A stretch of 64,000 nt of DNA, from positions 1 to 64,000 of the forward strand of contig QGNQ01000007.1 of NCBI GenBank assembly GCA_003228175.2, in the 5' to 3' direction. Both the position numbers and the translations under genes were made by a program. Numbering within the stretch: position 1 is the first letter of the stretch; each line of letters starts with the position of its first letter. The stretch comes from Chloroflexota bacterium. GTDB lineage: Bacteria; Chloroflexota; Dehalococcoidia; Bin125. Shown here piece after piece: positions 38,631 to 46,981 of the stretch. The notes below the pieces were generated by a model. The model was not told the origin of the DNA and did no database searches. It worked only from the letters and a program-made list of their open reading frames with translations.

Positions 38631-40277
38631 TCAGGCGCGACGCAGCTCCGACGGAATCGCCGCCGTCACTGGATCGTCCGTCGCCGTCTCGAATGCGGCC
38701 GCCATGAAGGCGGCGAACAACGGATGCGGCCGCCCCGGCCGCGATCGCAACTCCGGATGGAACTGCGACCCCAGCATGAAGCGGTGATCGCGCAACTCCG
38801 CGATCTCCACCAGCCGGCCATCCGGCGACACCCCACTGGCCTGCAAGCCCGCCGACGCCAGCGCATCCCGGTACGCGTTGTTGAACTCCCAGCGATGCCG
38901 ATGCCGCTCATCCACCGTGTCGGCCCCGTACGCCGCCTGGGCACGGCTCCCCTCGACCAGGTGGCAGCGATAGTGCCCCAGCCGCATCGTGCCGCCCAGC
39001 TCGACCACCCCCTCCTGCTCCGACAAGAGCGAGATGACCGGCGCCGGCGTCTCCGATGCGAACTCCGTCGAATCCGCCCCCGGCTCGCCCAGCACGTGCC
39101 GCGCGAATTCGATCACCATCTGCTGCATCCCCCGGCACAGCCCCAGGTACGGCAGGTTCGTCTCACGCGCCCAGCGCGCCGCCGCGATCTCACCCTCGGC
39201 GCCGCGTTCGCCGAAGCCCCCCGGCACCACGATCCCCGCCACGCCCGCCAGCTCCGCCGCCACGTCGCGCTCCTCCAACCCCTCCGACTGCACCCAGCGC
39301 ACGTCCACATCCACGCCGGACTCGACGCCCGCGTGAATCAGCGCCTCCCGCACCGAAAGGTACGAATCGTGGAACTCCACGTACTTCCCCACCAACCCAA
39401 TCGTGCAATGGCTGGAGGGGTTCCGGAGCTGCTGCACCCAGGCACGCCATTCCCGCAGGTCCCGCGCGCCCGCCCTCAGCTTCAGCTTCTCCACCACCAG
39501 GTCCGTGACCCCAGCGTCGTCCAGTATCTGCGGCACCTGATAGATGCTTGGCATCGTCTCCAGCGGGATCACGGCCCGCGGCTCCACGTCGCAGAAGAGC
39601 GCGATCTTGCTCTTGATCCCCTCGTCCACCGGCATCTCCGCCCGCGCGATGATCATGTCCGGCTGCAGCCCCATGGAGCGCAGCTCCCGCACCGAGTGCT
39701 GGGTTGGCTTCGTCTTCAATTCCCGCGACGCCCGCAGGTAGGGCAGCATCGTCACGTGGATCGAGAGCGTGTCCTCACGCGGTTCCTCAGAGCGAATCTG
39801 CCGAATCGCCTCCAGGAACGGCTGCCCCTCAATATCCCCCACTGTGCCGCCGATCTCCACGATCAGCGCCTCCACACCGGCCGCTTCCGCCAGCCCTCGC
39901 ACACGGGATTTGATCTCGTCCGTGATGTGCGGGACCGTCTGAATCGTCCCGCCTAAATGGTCCCCGCGTCGCTCCTGCGCGATCACCGCCGAGTTGATCT
40001 GGCTCATCGTCACGGACGACGCGCCGTGCAAGTCCTGATCCAGGAAGCGCTCGTAGTGCCCCAAGTCCAGGTCCGTCTCCGCCCCATCCGCCGTCACGAA
40101 CACCTCGCCGTGCTGAAACGGCGACATCGTCCCCGGATCGACGTTCAGGTACGGGTCAAGCTTCTGCACGGTGACGGAGAGGCCGCGACTCTTGAGCAGT
40201 TTCGCGAGGGAGGCAGCCGTGATGCCCTTGCCGACAGAGCTAACCACGCCACCCGTGACGAAGATGTACTTCGGCAT
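38631..40277 (-). CDS. pyrG: CTP synthase
   Basis: PyrG aminates UTP to CTP using glutamine. The 548-residue protein has the amidoligase domain (MPKYIFVTGGVVSSVGKGITAASLAKLLKSRG, DPYLNVDPGTMSPFQHGEVFVT, HLGGTIQTVPHITDEIK) and a C-terminal glutaminase domain. The nucleophile lies in LGLCRGMQQM, where the usual motif is GICLGMQ; FHPE provides the His-Glu pair. I chose ATG 40277 over GTG 40298 because it gives the canonical N-terminus. A 24-bp palindrome ends 19 bases upstream of the ATG. Confidence 0.96.
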   Translation of the reverse strand: MPKYIFVTGGVVSSVGKGITAASLAKLLKSRGLSVTVQKLDPYLNVDPGTMSPFQHGEVFVTADGAETDLDLGHYERFLDQDLHGASSVTMSQINSAVIAQERRGDHLGGTIQTVPHITDEIKSRVRGLAEAAGVEALIVEIGGTVGDIEGQPFLEAIRQIRSEEPREDTLSIHVTMLPYLRASRELKTKPTQHSVRELRSMGLQPDMIIARAEMPVDEGIKSKIALFCDVEPRAVIPLETMPSIYQVPQILDDAGVTDLVVEKLKLRAGARDLREWRAWVQQLRNPSSHCTIGLVGKYVEFHDSYLSVREALIHAGVESGVDVDVRWVQSEGLEERDVAAELAGVAGIVVPGGFGERGAEGEIAAARWARETNLPYLGLCRGMQQMVIEFARHVLGEPGADSTEFASETPAPVISLLSEQEGVVELGGTMRLGHYRCHLVEGSRAQAAYGADTVDERHRHRWEFNNAYRDALASAGLQASGVSPDGRLVEIAELRDHRFMLGSQFHPELRSRPGRPHPLFAAFMAAAFETATDDPVTAAIPSELRRA

Positions 40278-40296
40278 CAACCCGCTAATTTGCGCC

Positions 40297-40320
40297 ACAG
40301 ACCGTCGATCGACCGTCTGT
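40297..40320 (-). promoter_or_regulatory. 24-bp near-perfect palindrome upstream of pyrG
   Basis: ACAGAC...GTCTGT flanks a TCGATCGA core; 11 of 12 base pairs match. It lies 19 bases before the pyrG ATG on the transcribed side, so it could be a protein operator or an mRNA hairpin controlling translation. There is no T-run on the - strand. Confidence 0.55.
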
Positions 40321-40361
40321 TCTAATTTCGGAGACTACGAGCGCCCCTATGAAGTGTCAAT

Positions 40362-40640
40362 CTACCACCCGCGCGGCTTCACACACGACACCCTCAGGCC
40401 CGATCCCCCCTGCAAATTGACGATGAACTCCACCGCATCGCCGTCCTGCAGCGTCTGCTCGAACTGCGCCTGCGCCCCGTTCACGACGGCCGCAATCGCC
40501 TCCGCGTCCTGACCGCGGAAGCCCTCCCCCGCCACCACATCACCGACCGTCAACCCCTCGCGCCAGTCCAAATCGAACGCCGGCTGCTTCGTCTTCGAGA
40601 GCGTCACGAGCGTTGAGAACATGCGGATGTGAATCGTCAC
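40362..40640 (-). CDS. MoaD/ThiS-like beta-grasp protein with C-terminal extension
   Basis: The 92-residue protein resembles ubiquitin-like sulfur carriers (MoaD/ThiS): IHIRMFSTLVTLS, a TVGDVVAGEGF helix-turn, and VNGAQAQFEQTLQDGDAVEFIVNLQGG. In true carriers GG is the C-terminus. Here GG78-79 is followed by 13 residues (SGLRVSCVKPRGW), so it would need cleavage or has another role. Start GTG 40640 is preceded by AGGAGG at 9 bases. The pyrG gene follows. Confidence 0.7.
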   Translation of the reverse strand: MTIHIRMFSTLVTLSKTKQPAFDLDWREGLTVGDVVAGEGFRGQDAEAIAAVVNGAQAQFEQTLQDGDAVEFIVNLQGGSGLRVSCVKPRGW

Positions 40641-40664
40641 GGGATCGCTCCTCCTGGCACCAGT

Positions 40665-41603
40665 CTACCGAGCCGCCCCCGGCAGCTCGCGAGCGCGCTC
40701 CGCAACCTCCCCTGCGACCCCTCCCGCCGACGCCAGCGCCCGCGCCCCCGCCTCGCGACCGCCACCCAGAACATCCCCGCCCGCGGGGTACGGGAAGAGC
40801 GTTGCGAATCGCGAGTACGCCAGCGCCAGCTGAGCCGCCGGCTCCACCACCGGCGCAACCCAGGCAACCCCCCCCTCCGCGCACCCGCGCCAGAACCGCG
40901 ACGCCTCCCCGGCCGCCGCGGCCAATGCCTGCGCGGACTGCGCATGGCCCGGCGCGTCGATCTCGACATCCGAGCGAAGCACCGCCATCCACTCTCGCAG
41001 CGCCTCGTCGGCCCTCGCCTCCGCACAATGCTCCCCGGCCCGACGCGCCAGCCGATCAACGCTCGCCACCCCACCAGCCGCAACACCCTCCGCCACGACC
41101 AGCGCCAGCCAATCGGCGTCGGCCGCCGGTAGCCGATCCACCGAGAGCCAGCCCCCCGTCTCCTCGGTCAGCGGGCCCCGTACCCGATACGCACGCCGCT
41201 CCTTGTCGAAGCCCACCAGCAGGCCAAAGCCGTTCCCCACAGACCCGTAGGCCGCGACCGCATGACCCGCACCCAGCGCCCGGCGCAGCCCCCGGCCTAC
41301 CCGCCGGCCCAGGAGCAGCGGCCTGCCGGAGCGCAGATCCCACACGTCCACGCGCGCCCGCAACCCCAGTAGCGCCAGATCGGCGGCCAGCCTCGCGAAG
41401 TCGCGCGGCACAACCACCCCGCCCAAAAACGCCACACCATCAACGGACAGGGGCGGCACGACCACCCGGAACGCCTCGCCGCTCACCGCGCTCACGCGGG
41501 CCGCGTCATGCGGGAGCCCCTCGGCCCGCAGCAGCGACTGCAGGCAGCCCACCAGCGGGTTCCAGTTGTACTCGTAGTGGATGTCCAGGATCGCCTTGCT
41601 CAT
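40665..41603 (-). CDS. uncharacterised protein, possible C39-peptidase/BtrH-like fold
   Basis: The 312-residue protein has no function I can assign. The N-terminus (ILDIHYEYNWNPLVGCLQSLLRAEG) places a Cys (residue 20) before a helix, as in papain-like C39/BtrH-type domains. A later HAVAAYGSVGNGFGLLVGFD segment resembles the His-containing half of such folds. The C-terminal 130 residues are Ala-rich and helical. It is 24 bases upstream of the MoaD-like gene, so they are probably cotranscribed. It is divergent from the M16 peptidase gene. Confidence 0.7.
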   Translation of the reverse strand: MSKAILDIHYEYNWNPLVGCLQSLLRAEGLPHDAARVSAVSGEAFRVVVPPLSVDGVAFLGGVVVPRDFARLAADLALLGLRARVDVWDLRSGRPLLLGRRVGRGLRRALGAGHAVAAYGSVGNGFGLLVGFDKERRAYRVRGPLTEETGGWLSVDRLPAADADWLALVVAEGVAAGGVASVDRLARRAGEHCAEARADEALREWMAVLRSDVEIDAPGHAQSAQALAAAAGEASRFWRGCAEGGVAWVAPVVEPAAQLALAYSRFATLFPYPAGGDVLGGGREAGARALASAGGVAGEVAERARELPGAAR

Positions 41604-41678
41604 CTCGGAATCCTATCCAGCCGTGATAGCCTGCCGCCCTCGCGGCAGACCCCCACCCTGGCAAAAGGAGCGACGCGC

Positions 41679-42986
41679 ATGACGACCACGGCCAGCTGGC
41701 AAGAGCAGGAGCCCGGCGCAACCTGGCGCATCGCAACGCTGGCCAACGGCCTGCGCCTGGTCGTCACGCCGCTGCCGCAATCGCAGGCCGCCTCGCTGGC
41801 CGTCTACGTTGGCGTCGGCAGCCGCCAGGAGGCACGACAGACCCTGGGGCTCTCCCACTACCTGGAGCACATGCTCTTCAAAGGCACCGCATCGCGCCCT
41901 ACCGCCCTCGAGATCAGCGCCGCCATCGAAGGCGCCGGCGGGACCCTCAACGCCTTCACCTCCAAGGAGCTGACCTGCTACTGGAACCGCGTCCCCTTCG
42001 ACAAACTCGAGCTCGCCATGGACATCCTCTCCGACAGCGTCCGCAGCTCCCTCCTCGACCCGGAAGAGATCGAGCGCGAGCGCACCGTCATCCAGCAGGA
42101 GATCCGCCGCGCGGACGATGAGCCCGGACAGCGCGCCTCCCAACTGCTCTCCGACGCCGCCTACGGCGACCAGCCCCTGGGCTGGGACATCGCCGGCGAC
42201 CTCCAAAGCGTGGCCGCCGTCGAGCGTCAGCACCTCGTCGACCACATCGACAGCTGGTACCGGCCCCAGAACCTCGTCTTCAGCGTCGCCGGCAACGTCG
42301 ATCCTGACGCGGTCCTGGAAATCGCCGAACGCTGCTGGACCGACGAGAGGCCCGGCCAGACCCCTGCAGCAAGCGACGCCTCCGATGCCATGGACGCCCG
42401 CCCCGTCCGCCTCGAAACCCGCCCCATCGAGCAGTGCAATCTGGGCCTGGCCATGCGCACCTTCCCCCGCGACGACCCGGATCGCTACGCGCTCAGCCTC
42501 CTCAATCAGGTGCTCGGCAGCGGCATGAGCAGTCGCCTGTTCGTCGAGGTGCGCGAGCGACGCGGCCTCGCCTACAGCGTCGGCTCCGGCGTCGGACGCT
42601 TCCGCGACACCGGCCATCTCAGCATCGGCGCCGGCGTAACCAAAGAGAACCTCCTCGAGACGATCGAGGTCAGTCTGGCCGAAGTCAACAAACTCACCGC
42701 CGATCTGGTCGGCGCCGAAGAGCTCGCCAAGGCGCGTGAGCACGCCACCGGCTCCTTCCGGCTCAGCCTCGAAACCGCCCAATCGCACGCCCATCGCACC
42801 GGAAGCATGCTGCTCAGCGAGGGCCGAATCCGCACCGTCGATGAGCACCTCGCCGGCCTCCAAGCCGTCACCGCCGACGACGTCCGCCGCGTCGCCCAGC
42901 GCGTCGTGCGACCGGGCAATCTGGCCATCTCCGTCGTCGGCCCATTCGACGATGAGCCCAAACTGGCCGAGCTGATCGGCGCCTGA
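41679..42986 (+). CDS. M16 family zinc metallopeptidase (processing-peptidase type)
   Basis: The 435-residue protein is a single-chain M16B protease. The inverted zinc motif HYLEH is in GLSHYLEHMLFKGT, followed by the expected distal Glu in EIERERTVIQQEI. The R-x-Y-type C-terminal domain has FVEVRERRGLAYSVGSGVG. Such enzymes degrade peptides or process signal peptides; the substrate here is unknown. ATG 41679 is preceded by AAAAGGAG, which overrides earlier in-frame codons. The next gene follows after 16 bases. Confidence 0.93.
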   Translation: MTTTASWQEQEPGATWRIATLANGLRLVVTPLPQSQAASLAVYVGVGSRQEARQTLGLSHYLEHMLFKGTASRPTALEISAAIEGAGGTLNAFTSKELTCYWNRVPFDKLELAMDILSDSVRSSLLDPEEIERERTVIQQEIRRADDEPGQRASQLLSDAAYGDQPLGWDIAGDLQSVAAVERQHLVDHIDSWYRPQNLVFSVAGNVDPDAVLEIAERCWTDERPGQTPAASDASDAMDARPVRLETRPIEQCNLGLAMRTFPRDDPDRYALSLLNQVLGSGMSSRLFVEVRERRGLAYSVGSGVGRFRDTGHLSIGAGVTKENLLETIEVSLAEVNKLTADLVGAEELAKAREHATGSFRLSLETAQSHAHRTGSMLLSEGRIRTVDEHLAGLQAVTADDVRRVAQRVVRPGNLAISVVGPFDDEPKLAELIGA

Positions 42987-43002
42987 CCGCGAAAGGTCCG
43001 CC

Positions 43003-43707
43003 ATGGACTCCGTCCGCTCCCTGCTCCTCGTCCCCGCCGACGACCCGGCCGCCAGCGATCGGGCCACCGCTGCCGGTTCCAGCGCCCCCCCCGACGCCAC
43101 CCTGATCGATCTCATGCACACCGACGCCGCCGGTCACGACGACGCTGCCGCATCCATCCGCGCACGCATCGCCGCCGGCCATCGCATCTACCTCCACACC
43201 CGCGGCCCACAATCGCCCGACCTGCGCGACCAGCTCCTGGCAACGCTCCCATCCACCGGCGTCTACGGCGTCTCCATCCCCGGCGTCGTCCATCTCGACC
43301 AGTTGCGCTTCGTCGACTCCCTCCTCGAAGACATCGAGCAGCACGCCGGCATCGAGCCCGGCCTCACCGCCATCGGCCTCTGGGTCGAGAGCGCCGCCGC
43401 CCTCGGCAAGGCCGGAGAGCTCGCCGCCGCCAGCAGCCGCCTCACCTGGCTCGGCGTCGCCACCGCCCACCTCGCCATGGAGCTCGCCCTCGACGCGCCC
43501 GCCGCCACGCTGCTCGATCACGCCCGCGCCCGTGTCGTCTTCGCCGCCCAGGCCTCGGGCCTGCCCGCCATTGAGGGCCTGCCCCTCCCACCCATCGCCC
43601 CCAACGACGCGCACCTCCGATCGCTCGGCCTCCGCGGCCGCATGACCCGCCACGTCTCAGAGGTTGCGGGCCTGCACGCCGCCTTCCCCGCGATGCCCAG
43701 CGCCTAA
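43003..43707 (+). CDS. degenerate CitE-like (HpcH/HpaI family) protein
   Basis: The 234-residue protein aligns with the CitE-like lyase two frames downstream: RSLLLVPADDPA matches RSMLSVPGN, and LTAIGLWVESAAAL matches the IPWIETAAAV segment. It lacks the metal-binding FDLEDSV motif (here LIDLMHTDA) and is about 60 residues shorter, so it probably has no lyase activity of the usual type. It is between the M16 peptidase and the intact CitE homologue. A pseudoenzyme or a strongly divergent paralogue are both possible. Confidence 0.7.
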   Translation: MDSVRSLLLVPADDPAASDRATAAGSSAPPDATLIDLMHTDAAGHDDAAASIRARIAAGHRIYLHTRGPQSPDLRDQLLATLPSTGVYGVSIPGVVHLDQLRFVDSLLEDIEQHAGIEPGLTAIGLWVESAAALGKAGELAAASSRLTWLGVATAHLAMELALDAPAATLLDHARARVVFAAQASGLPAIEGLPLPPIAPNDAHLRSLGLRGRMTRHVSEVAGLHAAFPAMPSA

Positions 43708-43730
43708 CCCTCATCACCACCGTGCCCGCC

Positions 43731-43760
43731 CCGCCCGCTATGCTGCCGCCCGCTATGTTG
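43731..43760 (+). repeat. 15-bp tandem duplication between two CitE-like genes
   Basis: CCGCCCGCTATG(C/T)TG occurs twice without a gap. The duplicated TATG(C/T)T resembles a -10 element 30-50 bases before the next gene, so the duplication may have doubled a promoter-like core. Confidence 0.7.
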
Positions 43761-43795
43761 CCTCCCAACGCCGCAACGCAACGACGGGGACATCC

Positions 43796-44692
43796 ATGAC
43801 CGCACCCATTCTGCGCAGCATGCTCTCCGTGCCCGGCAACCAGCAGCGCTTCATCGACAAAGCGCTCGCCGTCCCCGCCGACATCATCTGCTTCGACCTC
43901 GAAGACTCCGTCGCCTGGGACGACAAGCCCGCCGCCCGCGACACCGTCGCCGCGGCCCTGCCCAACTTCGATGCCCGCGGCCGCCTGCGCTGCGTGCGCG
44001 TCAACGGCATCGAGACCGGCCTCGCCGAGCAGGACTTGGCGGCCGTCGTTGGACCCAGCCTGGACGTCGTCAATTTGCCCAAGGTCTACGACGCCAGCCA
44101 GATCCAGCAGGCCGACCACTACCTCACCCTGCTCGAACGCACCCGCGGCCTGGAGCCCGGCGCCATCCGCCTCATCCCCTGGATCGAGACCGCCGCCGCC
44201 GTCGTCAACGCCTACGAGATCTGCGCCGCCTCCCCCCGCATCCTCGCCTTCACCTTCGGCGCTGACGACTACGCCACGGACAGCGGCGTCGTGCGCACCC
44301 CAGACGCCGCGGAGCTCAACTACCCGCGCGCCGCGGCATCGAATGCGGGCGCCGCCGCCGGCATCGTCCCCCTCGACACCCCCACCACCGAGTTCAAGGA
44401 CCTCGCCAAGTTCGAGCGCGACCTCATCGCCGCCCGCCACCTCGGCTACAAGGGCAAGTTCTGCATCCACCCCACACAGGTCGAAATCGCCAATCGCGTC
44501 TTCGCCCCCACCCAGGACGAGCTCGATTGGGCCCGCCGCATTATCGACGCTTACGACGTCGGCAAGGCCCAGGGCCGCGGCGCAATCGCCCTCGACGGTG
44601 AAATGATCGACGACCCCCTCGTCGATCGTGCCCATCAGCTACTCGACTGGACCCAGCGGGTCGCCCAGCGCGACGCAGAACTCAGCCGCTAG
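43796..44692 (+). CDS. CitE-like HpcH/HpaI aldolase/citrate lyase family protein
   Basis: The 298-residue protein is an intact CitE-type lyase: LRSMLSVPGNQQRF, FDLEDSVAWDDK with the metal-binding acidic residues, RVNGI, DVVNLPKV, IPWIETAAAVVNAYEI, AFTFGADDYATDSG and KGKFCIHPTQVEI. Family members cleave citryl-, malyl- or methylmalyl-CoA-type thioesters. Proximity to acyl-CoA dehydrogenase and MaoC hydratase fits acyl-CoA catabolism. ATG 43796 has GGGGACAT ahead. Confidence 0.9.
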   Translation: MTAPILRSMLSVPGNQQRFIDKALAVPADIICFDLEDSVAWDDKPAARDTVAAALPNFDARGRLRCVRVNGIETGLAEQDLAAVVGPSLDVVNLPKVYDASQIQQADHYLTLLERTRGLEPGAIRLIPWIETAAAVVNAYEICAASPRILAFTFGADDYATDSGVVRTPDAAELNYPRAAASNAGAAAGIVPLDTPTTEFKDLAKFERDLIAARHLGYKGKFCIHPTQVEIANRVFAPTQDELDWARRIIDAYDVGKAQGRGAIALDGEMIDDPLVDRAHQLLDWTQRVAQRDAELSR

Positions 44693-44725
44693 CGGGGTCC
44701 CGCCGGACCCGGAAGGACAACCGTG

Positions 44726-45913
44726 ATGGCCGCGATCAGCGACGTCCGCGAGATCATCGCCGGCGACGGCGAAGTCGGCGCCGACATCGTGCGCAACGTC
44801 CGCCGCTGGGTCGACGACGAAGTCATCCCCACCGCCGACGCCCTCGAACACGCCGGTGAGTTTCCCACCAAACTCCACCGCGACATGGTCGACATGGGCC
44901 TCTACTCCATCACCTTCGCGGAGCAGTGGGGCGGCCTTGGCCTCTCCTACGAGACCTACTCCGCCGTGATCGAGGAGATCTGCCGCGGCTGGATGGGCCT
45001 GGGCGGGATCGTCAACGGCAACGGCCTCGTCGGCTACGCCCTCCAGTCCTGGGGCACCGACGAGCAGAAACAGCGCTTCCTCCCCGGCCTCGCCAGCGGC
45101 CAAGTCCAGGCCGCATTCAGCATCACCGAGCCCAACGCCGGCACCGACGCCCAAGCGATCGAGACCGCCGCCGTCAAAGACGGCGACGACTACGTCGTCA
45201 ACGGCAACAAGCTCTTTGTCACCAACGGCGACCGCGCCGGGGTCTATCTCACCATGGTCAAGACCAACCCGGACGCCTCGCCCCGCCACCGGGGCATCAG
45301 CGCGCTCGTTGTGGAGCGGGAGACACCCGGCTTCAGCACCGGCCGCCTGATCGACAAGATGGGCTACAAGGGGCCCGGCACCACCGAGCTCTTCTTCGAG
45401 GACGCCCGCGTGCCCGCCGCCAATCTGCTCGGCGGCGACGAGGGACGCGGCTTCCAACACATGGTCGGCGCGCTGGAGATCGGACGCATCAACGTCGCCT
45501 CCCGCGCCGTCGGCGTCGCCCAGGCCGCCTTCGACGCCTCCATCGTCTACGCCCAGCAGCGCCAGACCATGGGCGTCCCCATCGCCCAGCACCAGGCCAT
45601 CCAGCTCAAGCTCGCCGACATGGCCACCAAAATCCGCGCCGCCCGCCTCCTCACCCGCGACGCCGCCCGCAAGAAGGACGCTGGCGCCCGCATCGACCTC
45701 GATGTCGGCATGGCCAAACTCTTCGCCACCGAGGTCGCCCTGGAATGCACCCTGGAGGCGCTGCGCGTTCACGGCGGCATCGGCTACACGAAGGAGATGT
45801 CGGTCGAGCGCTACTACCGCGACGCCCCCCTCATGGCCGTCGCTGAGGGCACCAACGAAATCCAGCGCATCGTCATCGCGCGCCGTCTGCTGGAGCAGTA
45901 CAAGATCGACTAG
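44726..45913 (+). CDS. acyl-CoA dehydrogenase
   Basis: The 395-residue flavoenzyme oxidises acyl-CoA to trans-2-enoyl-CoA, passing electrons to ETF. Family motifs: FAEQWGGLGLSYETY, FSITEPNAGTDAQAI (substrate/FAD), YVVNGNKLFVTNGDRAG, EIGRINVASRAVGVAQAAFD and the C-terminal GGIGYTKEMSVERYYRDAPLMAVAEGTNEIQRIVIARRLL with the catalytic Glu in AEGTNEIQ. A GTG one codon earlier is an alternative start; GGAAGGA lies ahead. It is upstream of the MaoC gene, fitting beta-oxidation-like steps. Confidence 0.94.
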   Translation: MAAISDVREIIAGDGEVGADIVRNVRRWVDDEVIPTADALEHAGEFPTKLHRDMVDMGLYSITFAEQWGGLGLSYETYSAVIEEICRGWMGLGGIVNGNGLVGYALQSWGTDEQKQRFLPGLASGQVQAAFSITEPNAGTDAQAIETAAVKDGDDYVVNGNKLFVTNGDRAGVYLTMVKTNPDASPRHRGISALVVERETPGFSTGRLIDKMGYKGPGTTELFFEDARVPAANLLGGDEGRGFQHMVGALEIGRINVASRAVGVAQAAFDASIVYAQQRQTMGVPIAQHQAIQLKLADMATKIRAARLLTRDAARKKDAGARIDLDVGMAKLFATEVALECTLEALRVHGGIGYTKEMSVERYYRDAPLMAVAEGTNEIQRIVIARRLLEQYKID

Positions 45914-45959
45914 CCGCGCCGCGCCCCCGCCGAGGCCGCACCAATTCCCGGAGGATGCC

Positions 45960-46433
45960 ATGCCCACCAAAGAACTGTTCGGTCGCTATCTGGAAGACTT
46001 CCGGGTCGGCGAAGTCATCGACCACTGGCCCGGTCGCACCATCACCGAGGCCGACGACGTCATGTTCTGCATGCTCACGATGAACCATCACCCGCTCCAC
46101 TCCGACGCCAAGTACGCCGAGGACACGCAGTTCGGCCAGCGCATCGTTGCCGGGCCGCTCGTCTACAGCCTCGTCTTCGGCATGACCGTGCCCGTCGTCA
46201 GTGGCAAAGCGATCGCCAACCTCGCGACCTCCGAGATGCGCCACTCCGCCCCCGTCTTCCACGGCGACACCCTCTACGCCCGCACCGAAGTGCTCTCCGT
46301 CCGCGACTCCAAGAGCCAGCCCGATCGCGGCATCGTCACCGTCAAAACCGAAGGCATCAACCAGAAGGACGAAGTCGTCCTGGAGTTCCAGCGCGCCGTC
46401 ATGCTCCCCAAGCGCACCCCGCCGGTCGACTAG
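45960..46433 (+). CDS. MaoC-like (R)-specific enoyl-CoA hydratase family protein
   Basis: The 157-residue hot-dog-fold protein has the MaoC signature: TITEADDVMFCMLTMNHHPLHSDAKYAEDTQFGQRIVAGPLVYSL, containing the expected Asp and His. It hydrates enoyl-CoA or acts on mesaconyl-type thioesters. GGAGG precedes ATG 45960. It is downstream of the acyl-CoA dehydrogenase and shares a CTAG stop with the opposing DUF402 gene. Confidence 0.88.
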   Translation: MPTKELFGRYLEDFRVGEVIDHWPGRTITEADDVMFCMLTMNHHPLHSDAKYAEDTQFGQRIVAGPLVYSLVFGMTVPVVSGKAIANLATSEMRHSAPVFHGDTLYARTEVLSVRDSKSQPDRGIVTVKTEGINQKDEVVLEFQRAVMLPKRTPPVD

Positions 46434-46981
46434 TCCGCCGACGCCCCCGCAATCGCCTCCTCGATCGCCGCATCCACCCAACCCCGCACCTCCGACGACC
46501 GACTCTCCAGCACGCCCCGCACCCAATCGATCCGCCAGCGCTGCTCCCGGCTCAGCGTTCCCGCCGCCAGCGCCGCCGCCACCTCGTCCTCATCCTCGAA
46601 GTGCAGCGTGAACCCCGCCGACTCCTCCTCGTCAGGCGCCAGCCGCGCGTCCAGCAGCAGATCCCGGTAGCGGATCGTGTCCTCCTCGATCTCCACCGCC
46701 TCGACCACGTCGATGCGGTAGCGCAGCAGCTCTCCGTCGGGCGCGTGCAGCCGGTAGACCCCGATAGGGCGCCCGACCCACCAGACCCCCCAGGAGTAGG
46801 AGCCCGCGGGCAGGCCGAACACATTGTCCGTCTCCGCCAGCCAGCGCCCCACCGCCAGGTCCCGGCGCACCAGCCAGCGCTCCAGCTCGAAGCGCTGCTC
46901 GGAGCCGTCCAGCTTGCGTTTCACCTCCACCAGCCGCCCCGGCGGCGGGCGTGATCCGCTCGCCTCGCTCGCCTCCCTCAT
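46430..46981 (-). CDS. DUF402 domain protein
   Basis: The 183-residue protein carries the DUF402 (FomD-like) core: VEVKRKLDGSEQRFELERWLVRRD, YSWGVWWVGRPIGVYRLHAPDG, YRIDVVEAVEIEEDTIRYRDLLLDARL. FomD-type members act on nucleotide diphosphate conjugates, but most are uncharacterised. The RIDV and RYRDLLLD acidic residues are the expected metal ligands. It overlaps the CPA2 antiporter gene by 4 bases upstream, and converges on the MaoC gene through a CTAG. Confidence 0.82.
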   Translation of the reverse strand: MREASEASGSRPPPGRLVEVKRKLDGSEQRFELERWLVRRDLAVGRWLAETDNVFGLPAGSYSWGVWWVGRPIGVYRLHAPDGELLRYRIDVVEAVEIEEDTIRYRDLLLDARLAPDEEESAGFTLHFEDEDEVAAALAAGTLSREQRWRIDWVRGVLESRSSEVRGWVDAAIEEAIAGASAD

